A stretch of 64,000 bases of DNA from Betaproteobacteria bacterium (GTDB lineage: Bacteria > Pseudomonadota > Gammaproteobacteria > Burkholderiales > WYBJ01). This document shows, piece after piece, positions 8,000 to 16,948 of this stretch. Below the pieces are notes generated by a model. The model had not been told where the DNA came from and did no database searches. It was given only the letters and a program-made list of their open reading frames with translations. Positions within the stretch are counted from its first letter, which is position 1; each line of letters starts with the position of its first letter. The stretch covers positions 1 to 64,000 of the forward strand of contig WHTS01000014.1 of NCBI GenBank assembly GCA_009377585.1. The letters run 5' to 3'. The translations under genes and the position numbers were made by a program.

Positions 8000-9562
8000 G
8001 TGTCAACGGCAGCCCCATCACCTGACAACAAGTGGCTCGTGACAGTCGCCGGCATGGCCGGAGCGATCGCGATGATCATGTCCTCGACCATCGCCAACGT
8101 CGCCGTACCGACCGTGATGGGCGCCTTCGGGGTGGGGCAGGACCAGGCGCAGTGGCTGGCGACGGGGTTCATCGCGACGATGGTCGCCAGTCAGTTGCTG
8201 AGCGCCTGGTTCGTGCGCGCCCTCGGCGTGCGCGCCGCCTTCCTGTTCATCAATGGCGTTTTCTTCGCCGGTACCGCGATCGCATTCTTCAGCCCGACCT
8301 TCGAGATGCTGGTGCTGGGGCGCGTGCTGCAAGGATTCTCCGCGGGCATCGTGCAGCCGATGACCATGGCGCTCATCTTCATGCAGTTTGCGCCCAACCG
8401 TCGCGGACAAGCCATGGGTGTCCACACCATGGGCATTCAGATCGCGCCCATGCTCGGGCCCATGATCGGCGGCTTGATCATCGACAGCGTCGGCTGGCGC
8501 GAGATCTTTCTCGTCCCGGTACCGATCTGCGCGGTATCGGTGCTCCTCGGCATGCTCTATCTGCCGGGGCGCGAGGAGCAAGGAGCCTGGCCGAAATTCG
8601 ACTGGCTGGGGTATTCGCTGCTGGTTGCGGCGATCGGGACCTTGCTCGCCGCCGGCGCGAACGGGCAGCGGTATGGCTGGGACTCGGACGCGATCGTGCT
8701 GATGGCGCTCATCGGCCTTGCCAGCGGCATGGCCTTCGTCTGGCTGCAGCTGCGATCGGCATCCCCGCTGCTCGATTTCTCGCTGTTCAAGATCCCGCAA
8801 TTCACCGCGGCGGTCATCGTCGGATTCGTATTCGGCCTCGGCAACTTTGCGTCCAACTACCTGATCCCGGTAGCGGTGCAGGAGGTGCAGGGGTTGACGC
8901 CCTTCCTGTCGGGCTTGATGCTGGTGCCCGCCGGGTTCCTCGTGATAGCGGGCACGCCGATATTCGGCCGCATGGCCGACCTCTTTCCGGCGCATCGAAT
9001 CGTGATTTGCGGACTCTGCCTGTTCGCGCTGGGCAACTACCTCATGAGCCGGACCGATGCGAACACCACCTTCGGCACTTTCGTCGTTTTGGTCATCATC
9101 GCCCGCTGCGGCATGGCGGTGCTCGTGCCCTCGCTCAGCATCTCGGCGCTCAACGTGCTCGCCACCGAGCAGCTGCACAGGGGCACCGGCACGATCAACT
9201 TCATCCGGCAGCTGGGTGGATCATGCGGCGTTACTGCGCTGGTCGTGTTCATCGAGCGGCGCACGGAGTTCCACGCCGACGCCATGGCGGCCACGCAGAC
9301 CTCCGACAACACGACGAGCCAGGCGCTGCTCTCCAGCCTGAGCGCATTGCTGGCGGAAATGGGCGTGTCCGAGAACGTGCGCGGGCCCGCCGCGCTGCAT
9401 TACCTGGGCGAGGTGATCGAGGCGCAGGCGAGCGCCCGGGGCTTCGGCGACGCCTTTTTGATGATCGCGATCGCGTTCGTGCTGGCGGTAATACCGGCCT
9501 GGAATCTGGGCAGGACGCGCAGGCGGCCGGTGGCGCGGCGCGAACAGGTGGCGCAACGCTAA
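8000..9562 (+). CDS. DHA2-family MFS drug/solute exporter
   Basis: 520 residues with about 14 hydrophobic segments, as in EmrB/QacA proton-driven inner-membrane exporters. Blocks seen: QAQWLATGFIATMVASQLL in TM2, GRVLQGFSAGIVQPMTMALI around TM4, and the antiporter-like GVHTMGIQIAPMLGPMIGG in TM5. The start is GTG at 8000, with AAGGAC about 12 nt upstream. It lies 73 bp after the MmgE/PrpD gene on the same strand, so it may move a substrate or toxic intermediate of that operon. Its substrate is unknown. Confidence 0.85.
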   Translation: MSTAAPSPDNKWLVTVAGMAGAIAMIMSSTIANVAVPTVMGAFGVGQDQAQWLATGFIATMVASQLLSAWFVRALGVRAAFLFINGVFFAGTAIAFFSPTFEMLVLGRVLQGFSAGIVQPMTMALIFMQFAPNRRGQAMGVHTMGIQIAPMLGPMIGGLIIDSVGWREIFLVPVPICAVSVLLGMLYLPGREEQGAWPKFDWLGYSLLVAAIGTLLAAGANGQRYGWDSDAIVLMALIGLASGMAFVWLQLRSASPLLDFSLFKIPQFTAAVIVGFVFGLGNFASNYLIPVAVQEVQGLTPFLSGLMLVPAGFLVIAGTPIFGRMADLFPAHRIVICGLCLFALGNYLMSRTDANTTFGTFVVLVIIARCGMAVLVPSLSISALNVLATEQLHRGTGTINFIRQLGGSCGVTALVVFIERRTEFHADAMAATQTSDNTTSQALLSSLSALLAEMGVSENVRGPAALHYLGEVIEAQASARGFGDAFLMIAIAFVLAVIPAWNLGRTRRRPVARREQVAQR

Positions 9563-9725
9563 GCAGGGATCACACGGAGCGGCGAGGCCGACACTGCGCG
9601 CAGCATGCCCCATCCAGGCTCAAGGCATTATCATCCACGACGAAGGCAGAGATTCGAACACGTCGATACCCGCACGCGGGCCGGCTGGACAGCGCCATTC
9701 TGCCCGTCATTGCGAGGAGTACAGC

Positions 9726-10706
9726 GTGAGATACAGAAAAGTGCTCGTACTGAGCAGCATCGTTGCATCCGTCGTGGCAGCCGCAGGGTCCGTGGGGAAC
9801 GCCTCGGCTCAGAGCTATCCGACCAAACCGATCAGCATCATCCTGCCGTTCCCGCCCGGCAGCGGCAACGACACGGTGGCCCGCATCATCGGACCGAAGA
9901 TCACCGAGCAACTGGGCCCGCCGGTGATCGTGGACAACCGTCCGGGGGCGGGCGGGGTGGTCGCCGCGGATGCGGCATCTCGGGCTGCCCCCGACGGCTA
10001 CACGCTCTTCCTGCCCAGCTCGAGCGTCGCCATCAACATGCATTCGCCACGGGCGAAGTACGATCTGATCCGCGACTTCGCGGCCATATCGGTGGTCGGC
10101 AAGCTGCCCTTCGTGCTCGTCGTGCACGCCTCGATGCCCGTGAGCACGATCAAGGAGCTGGTTGCCCTGGCGAAACGCCGGCCGAAGGAGCTCAACTTCG
10201 CATCCAGCGGCGTCGGCGGTACGGGGCATCTGCTCGGAGAGCTCCTGCGCACCAGCACCGGCATCGAGATCACTCATGTTGCCTACAAGGGCAGCGCGGC
10301 GGCCTCGCGTGAGTTGATGTCGGGGCAGGTCCACATGCTTTTCACCAATATGTCGTCGATGGCGCCGCACGTGAAATCGGGGCGTCTGAAGGCGCTCGGT
10401 GTCTCGGGCTCGCAGCGTACCTCGGTCCTGCCCGATGTGCCGACCATGGCCGAGGCGGGCTATCCGCAGCTCGACATCGGTACCTGGTTCGCGTTGGTAG
10501 CGCCCGCAGCGACCCCGCGCGCGATCGTCGCCAAGCTCAATCAGTGCATGGTCAAGGTCCTGGGCATGTCCGATGTGCGCGCGCAGCTCGCGCGTCAAGG
10601 CGTGCAGCCGAGTCCGGGCACGACCGAGGAGGCCGCAGACTTCCTGAAAAAAGACGTCGCGCGCTGGGGCAAGATCCTCGAGGACGCCGGCATCACGCTG
10701 AACTGA
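9726..10706 (+). CDS. Bug/TctC-family periplasmic receptor
   Basis: 326 residues. A signal peptide (to NASAQ at about 29) precedes SYPTKPISIILPFPPGSGND, the ligand-loop start of tripartite tricarboxylate receptors. VIVDNRPGAGGVVAADAA (about 62-80), DGYTLFLP, ITHVAYKGSAAASRELMSG and the terminal WGKILEDAGITLN complete the signature. GTG start at 9726. These proteins bind carboxylates and pass them to TctA/TctB or act as orphan receptors; no tctAB is next to it. It follows the exporter and precedes a cupin gene. Confidence 0.9.
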   Translation: MRYRKVLVLSSIVASVVAAAGSVGNASAQSYPTKPISIILPFPPGSGNDTVARIIGPKITEQLGPPVIVDNRPGAGGVVAADAASRAAPDGYTLFLPSSSVAINMHSPRAKYDLIRDFAAISVVGKLPFVLVVHASMPVSTIKELVALAKRRPKELNFASSGVGGTGHLLGELLRTSTGIEITHVAYKGSAAASRELMSGQVHMLFTNMSSMAPHVKSGRLKALGVSGSQRTSVLPDVPTMAEAGYPQLDIGTWFALVAPAATPRAIVAKLNQCMVKVLGMSDVRAQLARQGVQPSPGTTEEAADFLKKDVARWGKILEDAGITLN

Positions 10707-10784
10707 CACCGGTGTCCGCGCGATGATCGATGCGATCAAGCGAGCTCGAGACGGCTTGCAAAGTATGGAATGCAGGAGCAACCC

Positions 10785-11528
10785 ATGATTCTCTCGATCC
10801 CCCCGATGCTGCCTCGTCCGGACAAGATACACGTCGTGCGCGACAACGAGACCGAAACGTGGCGCAGCGACTTCACCGAGCGTTGCGTCGGAACGCCGCA
10901 GCTGCTGCTGGTCGAGCAGCAAATCCCCGCCTCGGCCATTCTTCCTCACTATCATTGCATCGACCAGTTCCAGATCTTCATGGACGGGTCAGGCAAGCTC
11001 GGCAATCACCCGATCGAGCCGATCGCAATCCACTACACCAACGCGCACACTGGCTATGGCCCGATCGTCGCCGGTGAAGCCGGCATGTCGTACTACGTGG
11101 TGCGGCCGAGCTTCGATATCGAGGGATCGCAATACATTCATGTCCCGGCGGCCAGGGCACGTCTGCGGCCTGGCGGAAAGCGCTACCTGCTTGCCGAGCA
11201 TGTACACACGCGCACGCTCGCCGACCTGCGGGCACTCGACAGTACGACGGTGGAGCGCGTGCTCGACGTCCCGCAGGATGACTCCGATGCCGGAGTATTC
11301 GCCGACATCGTTTGCATGGGGCCCGGGCAGCGGCACGAGGGGCCAGCGCCCGAGCTCGGCGGCGGTCAAGTGCACATCGTGCTGCAGGGCACAGTCGTCC
11401 ACGCCGACACCGTTCTCGGCACGCGAGGCGCCGTGGCCGTTACACCGGACGAACCAAGCGTCACGGTGACCTCGGGGCCCGATGGTGCGCAGTTGATGGT
11501 CCTTCAGTACCCCAAGCGCCTGGGTTGA
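10785..11528 (+). CDS. Cupin-like protein
   Basis: 247 residues from the ATG at 10785, preferred because CAGGAGC lies 6-11 nt before it; an in-frame ATG five codons earlier has no ribosome site. The segment LPHYHCIDQFQIFMDG (His55, His57, Gln61) is a cupin motif-1-like metal site. A second sandwich follows with GGGQVHIVLQGTVVHADT near the end, suggesting two cupin domains. Flanked by TctC genes on both sides, it may belong to the same carboxylate or aromatic pathway. The precise reaction is unknown. Confidence 0.6.
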   Translation: MILSIPPMLPRPDKIHVVRDNETETWRSDFTERCVGTPQLLLVEQQIPASAILPHYHCIDQFQIFMDGSGKLGNHPIEPIAIHYTNAHTGYGPIVAGEAGMSYYVVRPSFDIEGSQYIHVPAARARLRPGGKRYLLAEHVHTRTLADLRALDSTTVERVLDVPQDDSDAGVFADIVCMGPGQRHEGPAPELGGGQVHIVLQGTVVHADTVLGTRGAVAVTPDEPSVTVTSGPDGAQLMVLQYPKRLG

Positions 11529-11547
11529 CTGACCGGTGGAGGAATCG

Positions 11548-12510
11548 ATGCGCGTTGCTGCTTGCTGGAGCCTTGTCGCGGCTGGTCTGACCGCGCTTGC
11601 GCATGCCGACGACTATCCCGATAGACCGATACGGGTCGTCGTAGGCTTCTCGCCCGGCGGCGGTGCCGATGCGGCAGCGCGAGTCGTGGGGCAAACGCTG
11701 CGTGAGCGCTGGGGACATCCCGCCGTGGTGGACAACCGTCCCGGTGCCGGCGGCAACCTCGCTGCGGACCTGGTCGCGAAGGCGAGCCCGGACGGCTACA
11801 CGCTTCTGGTATCCAGCCCCGGGCCGATCGCCGTCAACCCGGCGCTCTATGGGCAGCTTCCCTACGACCCGCAGAAAGACCTTGCACCCGTCACGCTCAT
11901 CGCCCAAGGCGCTAACGTGCTCGTCGTCCATCCCTCGATGCCGGCGACCAGCGTGAGCGCCTTGATCGAGCTCGCGAGATCGAAACCGCGAGGCTTGAAC
12001 TACGCGTCGTCGGGTGTCGGCAGCACGCCGCATTTATGCGCGGAGCTCTTCAAGCTCGCTGCCAACATCAAAGGCACCCACGTTCCCTACAAAGGTGCAG
12101 GGCCGGCCGTCATCGATCTGGTCGCCGGTCGCGTCGATTTCATGCTGGTGTCGATCCCTTCGATTCTGTCGCAAGTGAAGGCGAAGCGACTGAAGGCTCT
12201 TGCGGTCACCTCGCGCGAGCGTTCCTCCGTGCTGCCGGAGCTGCCGACGTTGGCCGAGGCTGGTCTGCCCGGCTACGAAGCGACGGTATGGTGGGGTCTG
12301 TGGGCCCCTGCCGGCGCGCCGGCTGCCATCGTCAGAACTCTGAACACCACCGTCGTTTCCAGCCTGAAAGACGCCGCAGTTCGGGAGCGCCTGGCAAGGG
12401 GCGGAGCCGAGGTCGTCGGCAACTCAGCGCAGGAATTCGCGGCGTTCATTCGCGCCGAGACGCTCAAATGGTCGGACGTAATCAAGAAGGCCGGCATCCG
12501 ACGCCAATAA
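11548..12510 (+). CDS. Bug/TctC-family periplasmic receptor
   Basis: 320 residues. ATG at 11548 follows GGAGGA at the usual spacing; a GTG four codons earlier is less likely. The signal peptide ends near AHADD. Family blocks: RPIRVVVGFSPGGGADAAA, AVVDNRPGAGGNLAADLVAK, DGYTLLVSS, GTHVPYKGAGPAVIDLVAG and the final KWSDVIKKAGIRRQ. It starts 19 bp after the cupin gene and is probably co-transcribed with it. Confidence 0.9.
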   Translation: MRVAACWSLVAAGLTALAHADDYPDRPIRVVVGFSPGGGADAAARVVGQTLRERWGHPAVVDNRPGAGGNLAADLVAKASPDGYTLLVSSPGPIAVNPALYGQLPYDPQKDLAPVTLIAQGANVLVVHPSMPATSVSALIELARSKPRGLNYASSGVGSTPHLCAELFKLAANIKGTHVPYKGAGPAVIDLVAGRVDFMLVSIPSILSQVKAKRLKALAVTSRERSSVLPELPTLAEAGLPGYEATVWWGLWAPAGAPAAIVRTLNTTVVSSLKDAAVRERLARGGAEVVGNSAQEFAAFIRAETLKWSDVIKKAGIRRQ

Positions 12511-13019
12511 AAGCAACGGCCAATCGTATCGATCTCGGCGAGCCGGGCGGAAAGCCGGTTTGCACGACCTGACCCCGTCGGCCGTGCAACAAGCAAGACC
12601 TGACCCCATCGGCACTGTCGCCGACGTCCGTTTACGGGTGACTCTCTGCCGTCCGCTCGACGCTCACCAGCTGACCGGATTGGCCGAATACAGACATCCC
12701 GCGCGGCTATACCGAATTTCGGAGATGGGTCGTAAGCCGACAGACGTAGCTCCGGCTTCGAGAGAGTCGGCGATCTCACTCCCTCTTTGGTTCGATGCCG
12801 AGTAGGTGTACGCTTCCGCGACTCTCCGTCCGCAACCGAGCCGGCGAGCCGCCGTTCACACTTCAAACTGTGAGCCCGCACCCCTTATAGTACACGGCTC
12901 ATCGCTATTCGCGTTCGCCACGCCTTTCCAATCGGGATTTCACACGCAACTTCGAGCCGCTGTTTCCAGCCGTGACACGCGCCCTTTGCGCATGATCGTT
13001 CTGAACAGGAGGATCGACG
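12511..13019. other. Long intergenic region between two TctC genes
   Basis: 509 bp with no supported gene. Short open frames here begin inside the repeat at 12585-12610 and look spurious. An AGGAGG ribosome site lies at the 3' end, just before the next TctC start. Any promoter for that gene should be in this stretch, but none is clear. Confidence 0.4.
12585..12610 (+). repeat. CAAGACCTGACCCC repeat, single arm
   Basis: A 26-bp unit (core AACAAGCAAGACCTGACCCC) identical to the right arm of the inverted repeat at 16895-16947. A shorter GACCTGACCCC occurs just upstream at about 12566. It is a half-copy of the same dispersed element. Confidence 0.65.
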
Positions 13020-13994
13020 ATGTGGAACGTGCCCCTCGCAGTCGCGACCGTGTCGGCTGCAATCTTCAGCATTAATGCGCCAGCCGCGGTCCCGGACTAC
13101 CCTAATCGCCCATTGCGCTACGTCGTGGCCACCGGTCCGGGCGGCGCATCCGACTTGCTCGCCCGCGTGATCGGCGCCGCCCTGTCGGAGAAGCTAGGTG
13201 TGCAGGTGGTCATCGACAACCGCCCTGGCGCGGGGAATACGGTCGGCGCGGAGACAGCGGCCAAGGCGTCGCCGGACGGCCATACGCTGCTCAGCTGCAA
13301 CATCGCTTCGCTCGCCGTCGGCCCGGCGCTCTACCGCAATCTCAGCTACGATCCCGAGCGCGATTTCGCGCCGCTTGGCATGATCGCGAGCAATCCGAAC
13401 GTGCTCACCGTCAATCCGTCGGTGCCCGCCACGACGCTTTCCGAGTTCATCGCACTGGCGAAATCCCGTCCCGGGAAACTCAACTACGCGTCGACCGGTG
13501 TGGGCACCTCGCCCCAGCTTTCGATGGAGCTCTTCCGCATGCAGGCCGGCTTTACCATCGGGCACGTGCCCTACAAGGGCGTGGGTGCGGCGTTGGTCGA
13601 CCTCATGGGAGGCCGCGTCGAAGCGATGTTCTCCACCGTGCCCGCCGCGCTGGGATCGCTGCGGGGAGGCAAGGTGCGTGCTCTCGGCGTAACTTCGGCG
13701 CAGCGCGATATCGATGTGCCGGACGTGCCGACCTTCGCCGAATCCGGGTTGCCGGATTTCGAGGTGGTCTCCTGGCAAGGACTGTGTACCAACAGCGGAG
13801 CCCCGCAGGCCGCGCTCGAGCGGCTGCGCGGCACGTTGGCCGCCATATTGGCCCAACCCGATACGCGCAAGCGCATCGCCGATCATGGCTTTCGGCCGCA
13901 TGTGCTGCCAGCTGATAAATTTGCGCTCTATGCGCGTGCCGAGCGCGTCCGGTGGGCCAAGCTCGTGAAGGCCATCGGCGTCGTGCCGAAGTAG
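13020..13994 (+). CDS. Bug/TctC-family periplasmic receptor
   Basis: 324 residues; ATG at 13020 follows AGGAGGATCGACG. The signal peptide runs to about INAPAA. Blocks: RPLRYVVATGPGGASDLLAR, VVIDNRPGAGNTVGAETAAK, DGHTLLSCN, IGHVPYKGVGAALVDLMGG and WAKLVKAIGVVPK at the end. It is third in a row of receptors on this strand, but its predecessor is 509 bp away. No tctAB genes are adjacent. Confidence 0.9.
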   Translation: MWNVPLAVATVSAAIFSINAPAAVPDYPNRPLRYVVATGPGGASDLLARVIGAALSEKLGVQVVIDNRPGAGNTVGAETAAKASPDGHTLLSCNIASLAVGPALYRNLSYDPERDFAPLGMIASNPNVLTVNPSVPATTLSEFIALAKSRPGKLNYASTGVGTSPQLSMELFRMQAGFTIGHVPYKGVGAALVDLMGGRVEAMFSTVPAALGSLRGGKVRALGVTSAQRDIDVPDVPTFAESGLPDFEVVSWQGLCTNSGAPQAALERLRGTLAAILAQPDTRKRIADHGFRPHVLPADKFALYARAERVRWAKLVKAIGVVPK

Positions 13995-14086
13995 CAACAT
14001 CCGCCGCGGACCGCGCAGAACCGGGCACGTGCTGGCGCCGCGGTACACGGGAGTACCGCGGCACCCATCCGTCGGTACCGCATAGC

Positions 14087-14518
14087 TCACTGTACGGCTG
14101 CGGTCCTCGCCGGCGCGTCGGCCGCAATGGCGGACTGGCCGAGAAACTTCACCGCGGCCAGTTCGCCGATCTGCCTCCCCATGGCGGCGCCGACTTCGGT
14201 GGACGTGCGGTAGTGAATGCCCTCGTAGACGCGCGCGTCGGCCACCTCCTTGGCGAACGCGCCGACGCTCGTCCAGCGCCGCGTCACGCCTTTCGCAGTC
14301 GGGCTCGTCGTTGCCAACTCCGGCGCGGGACCGTCGCCGATCTCGGCTTGGAGAACCGCGGCCACGGCCGACGCGAGAATCGAGTGTGCGCTCGGATACT
14401 CGGGATGCAGCGGGTTGCCGATGAATGGAATCCAGGCAGCATCGCGATCGGTAGCGTCATTGCCGTCGAGGTCGCCATTGCGAATCGCGGTGACCGGGCG
14501 CCAGAAGTGGTAATGGTG
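14087..14518 (-). pseudogene. Vanadium haloperoxidase/PAP2-type protein, C-terminal fragment
   Basis: The minus strand encodes HYHFWRPVTAIRNGD, then NPLHPEYPSAHS and VYEGIHYRTSTEVGAAMGRQ before the stop at 14087. These match motifs 1 (RP part), 2 (PSGH-like, here PSAHS) and 3 (GIHY) of the vanadium chloroperoxidase/acid phosphatase superfamily. Homology ends at about 14512-14518, just where the conserved Lys of K-x6-RP should be. The upstream continuation is antisense to a TctC fragment. The N-terminal two thirds are lost, so this is a remnant. Confidence 0.75.
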
Positions 14519-15055
14519 GCCAAATCCAGGCCGGGCGAGCTCACGTTCGCAACACCCGGCGCGGGATCGGCGCCGCACTTGTCGGCGGAGCTCTTCAAGC
14601 GCATGGCCGGCATCGACATGACCCATGTTCCGTACAAAGGCATTCCTCCCGCCATTACGGATGTGGTCGGCGGCCGCGTGACGATGCTGTTCACCACCAC
14701 CATTTCGGCGGCGCCGCACATCAAAGGCGGCAAGGTGAAGGCGCTCGCGATTAGCGCGGCGAAGCGGCTGGACACGATGCCCGATGTGCCGACCATAGGC
14801 GAGACACTCAAGGGTTACGAGGCCGAGGCATTTCAGGCGATGGTGGCACCAGCCGGCGTGCCGCGCGCCATTGTCGACAAGGTCGCGCGAGAAGTTGCCG
14901 CAATCGTGCGCCAGCCGGAAATCACCAAGACCTTCGCGGCATCCGGTGCTGTCGCCGTCGGCAGTACGCCGGCCGAGTTCGCTGCGTTCCTGAAAACCCA
15001 AATGGCAAAGTGGGGCAAGGTGATCAAGGAAGCCGGCATCCGGCTCGAACGTTGA
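14513..15055 (+). pseudogene. TctC/Bug receptor 3' half
   Basis: 180 codons starting MVAKSRPGELTFATPGAGS and continuing with DMTHVPYKGIPPAITDVVGG and KWGKVIKEAGIRLER before the stop. This is the second half of a TctC receptor; signal peptide, ligand-binding N-lobe and the VDNRPGAGG block are absent. Its 5' end coincides with the broken end of the haloperoxidase fragment on the other strand. An ATG at 14513 could start translation, but the product would lack a signal peptide and half the fold. Confidence 0.85.
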
Positions 15056-15160
15056 TCCATCCTGCACGTTCCCTGCAAGGGTAATGCGAGCGCGCATACC
15101 GATCTTGTGGCGGGCAACGTGGGAAAAGGTGACACGTGCCGCGGGCATCAAGCTCGATGC
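15056..15160 (+). pseudogene. TctC/Bug relic with internal deletion
   Basis: One frame reads LHVPCKGNASAHTDLVAGNV (receptor middle, cf. HVPYKGNAPA-TDL). Within the same bases a second frame then reads WEKVTRAAGIKLDATRQ (receptor C-terminus). The roughly 100 codons normally between these blocks are missing and the frame is shifted. It directly follows another TctC fragment, so the locus looks like stacked receptor debris. Confidence 0.6.
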
Positions 15161-15209
15161 CACGCGCCAGGTGAAACCAGACGCCGCCGTCAAGGCGGCG
15201 TCGCATCGC

Positions 15210-15587
15210 CTACTGCGGTGCCTTGCGGTTCGCGTCGACCAACTGCATCCGCCAGCCGTCCGGATCGCGCAGATTCACGGTCGTGCGCCCAGTGGAGACG
15301 ACGTAGTTCGGCTCTCGCATGGTCTTCACCCCTTTGGCGAGCAGCTCGTCGTAGGTCTGTTGCGCGTTGTCGCACTTGAACGCGATGTGGTTCACGCCGA
15401 TGTTTTCTTCGCGACTGACCTGATGAATCTCGAATATGGGTTGGTTCTCTCCGGGCAGCTGCAACTCCGCCGATGAGCCATGGTGGGAGGTACGTGTAAG
15501 CACCTTGAATCCCATCTTCTCGAAAAAAGCGATGAACTCCTCGACGTCGCGGACGATCAGCTCGATGTGGTCGATCCCACTAATCAT
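15210..15587 (-). CDS. VOC (glyoxalase/bleomycin-resistance) family protein
   Basis: 125 residues, one complete vicinal-oxygen-chelate module pair. GIDHIELIVRDVEEF starts the first beta-alpha-beta-beta-beta unit with His7. GVNHIAFKCDNAQQTYDELL starts the second with His67. Glu53 fits a third metal position, while the usual C-terminal Glu is Gln115 (GWRMQLVDA), so metal binding may be altered. It likely dimerises. It is a single gene facing away from the MFS gene; lyase, dioxygenase or isomerase function cannot be told apart. Confidence 0.85.
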   Translation of the reverse strand: MISGIDHIELIVRDVEEFIAFFEKMGFKVLTRTSHHGSSAELQLPGENQPIFEIHQVSREENIGVNHIAFKCDNAQQTYDELLAKGVKTMREPNYVVSTGRTTVNLRDPDGWRMQLVDANRKAPQ

Positions 15588-15730
15588 GTGACTGCCTCCA
15601 ACGCAAGTTGTGATGCTGTGACGGCCTGCTGTGAACGCAACGAGAGCCGCTCAGCACCGGCCCCCTCGCACGTCTGGCGCTCGCGGTTGTCGCGCATCGC
15701 GTGCGGCACGTACGATAACATGCAAGCTAG

Positions 15731-16879
15731 ATGTCGATCCTCTACGTTCTCGCACTGACCGCGTTGAGCGGCCTGGCGGTGCGCGCCGCCAACATGGTGC
15801 TCGTGCTGTACGCGCTCAAGCTCGGCTCCTCCGCCTTCGTCATCGGTCTGCTCGGGGCCATGTTCGCCATCCTGCCGATGCTGTTTTCGATGCCGGCCGG
15901 CAAGCTCGCCGATCGCTACGGATCGCGCGCGCCGCTGCTGGTTTGCGTCGTGGGCAGCGGCCTGGGGCTGCTCGTGCCCTGGGCATTTCCCGGCATCACC
16001 GCGATGTTCATCGCCGCGGCGCTGATCGGGCTTTCGCTCGCCATGGTAGTGCCGCTGCAGAATCTCATCGGTCTCATCAGCACGCCGGAAACGCGCGCCC
16101 GCAACTTCGCCAACTTCAGCCTCGGGATGGGATCGGCGAACCTGCTCGGCCCGCTGATCGGCGGCTTCTTCGTCGATCTCGCGGGGCCGGCGACCACTTG
16201 CCTCTATCTGTCGTTGCTCAACGTCGTGGCAGTCGCGATGCTCGTCGTCTGGGGGCACCGGCTGCCCCACGCCCCCGCCGAAGCGAAGCCCAAGGGCAGC
16301 GTGTACGCGATCCTGAAAATTGGCAATGTGCGCCGGGCAATCGCCACCAGCAGTCTGATCAACGTCGGCCGCGATCTCTATCAGTTCTATTTTCCCGTGT
16401 ACGCGCACGCAATCGGGCTTTCCGCCTCCCTGATCGGCATCGTGCAGGCCACCAACTTCGGCGCCGAGCTCACGGTGCGTTTCTTTCTCTCGCGCCTGTT
16501 GAAGAAGTTCAAGGAGGAACAGCTCCTCGCCTACTCCTTCTTCATCGGAGCCGGAAGCCTCGTGCTCATACCCTTCTTCCAGAGCGTGTACGTCCTCCTC
16601 CTGCTCTCGTTCGCGCTGGGACTGGGGATGGGCTGCGCGCAGCCGATCATCACCATACTGATGTACAGCTATTCGCCCAGGGGCCAGACCGGTGAGGCGC
16701 TGGGGCTGCGCATGAGCTTCATTCATCTGACCAAGCTGATCGGCCCGGTGGTATTCGGGGCGATCGGCAGCGCGCTGGGACTGACGCCGATGTTTGTGTT
16801 GAACGCGGTGGTCATGGCGGGCGGCGGCATGCTGAGTCGGCCCAGGTTACGTCGGCCCCGTTCCGGGACGGCGCCTTGA
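15731..16879 (+). CDS. MFS transporter
   Basis: 382 residues, about 12 hydrophobic segments, no signal peptide. The loop 2-3 signature is MPAGKLADRYGSRAPLL (about 57-73), and a later AEQLLAYSFFIGAGS region leads into the second half. The start ATG at 15731 has no good ribosome site, but earlier starts are unsupported. It ends 15 bp before a 53-bp inverted repeat. The substrate is unknown; it stands alone between a VOC gene and a convergent EthD-like gene. Confidence 0.82.
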   Translation: MSILYVLALTALSGLAVRAANMVLVLYALKLGSSAFVIGLLGAMFAILPMLFSMPAGKLADRYGSRAPLLVCVVGSGLGLLVPWAFPGITAMFIAAALIGLSLAMVVPLQNLIGLISTPETRARNFANFSLGMGSANLLGPLIGGFFVDLAGPATTCLYLSLLNVVAVAMLVVWGHRLPHAPAEAKPKGSVYAILKIGNVRRAIATSSLINVGRDLYQFYFPVYAHAIGLSASLIGIVQATNFGAELTVRFFLSRLLKKFKEEQLLAYSFFIGAGSLVLIPFFQSVYVLLLLSFALGLGMGCAQPIITILMYSYSPRGQTGEALGLRMSFIHLTKLIGPVVFGAIGSALGLTPMFVLNAVVMAGGGMLSRPRLRRPRSGTAP

Positions 16880-16894
16880 CGGGCTCGCCGGCGA

Positions 16895-16947
16895 GGGGTC
16901 AGGTCTTGCTTCTTGCACATGTCATGCAACAAGCAAGACCTGACCCC
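16895..16947. repeat. 53-bp inverted repeat, GGGGTCAGGTCTTGCTT family
   Basis: The left arm GGGGTCAGGTCTTGCTT and right arm AAGCAAGACCTGACCCC form a 23-bp stem with one mismatch around a short loop. It sits exactly between two convergent genes (stops at 16879 and 16949) and may serve as a bidirectional terminator. The right arm recurs at 12585-12610, and a similar GGGGTCAGGCTCG motif occurs near 43413, so it is a dispersed element rather than a one-off terminator. Confidence 0.75.
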
Positions 16948-16948
16948 A

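Noticed and set aside
8018-9178. Open frame antisense to the DHA2 exporter
   Set aside because: The translation is rich in His, Glu, Arg with no fold; the sense frame has clear membrane segments.
12560-12805. 81-codon frame in the intergenic region
   Set aside because: It starts inside the CAAGACCTGACCCC repeat and has no ribosome site or recognisable sequence.
14087-15193. One 368-residue protein joining TctC antisense and the haloperoxidase tail
   Set aside because: The N-terminal two thirds are antisense to a TctC fragment; only 14087-14518 has homology in this frame.
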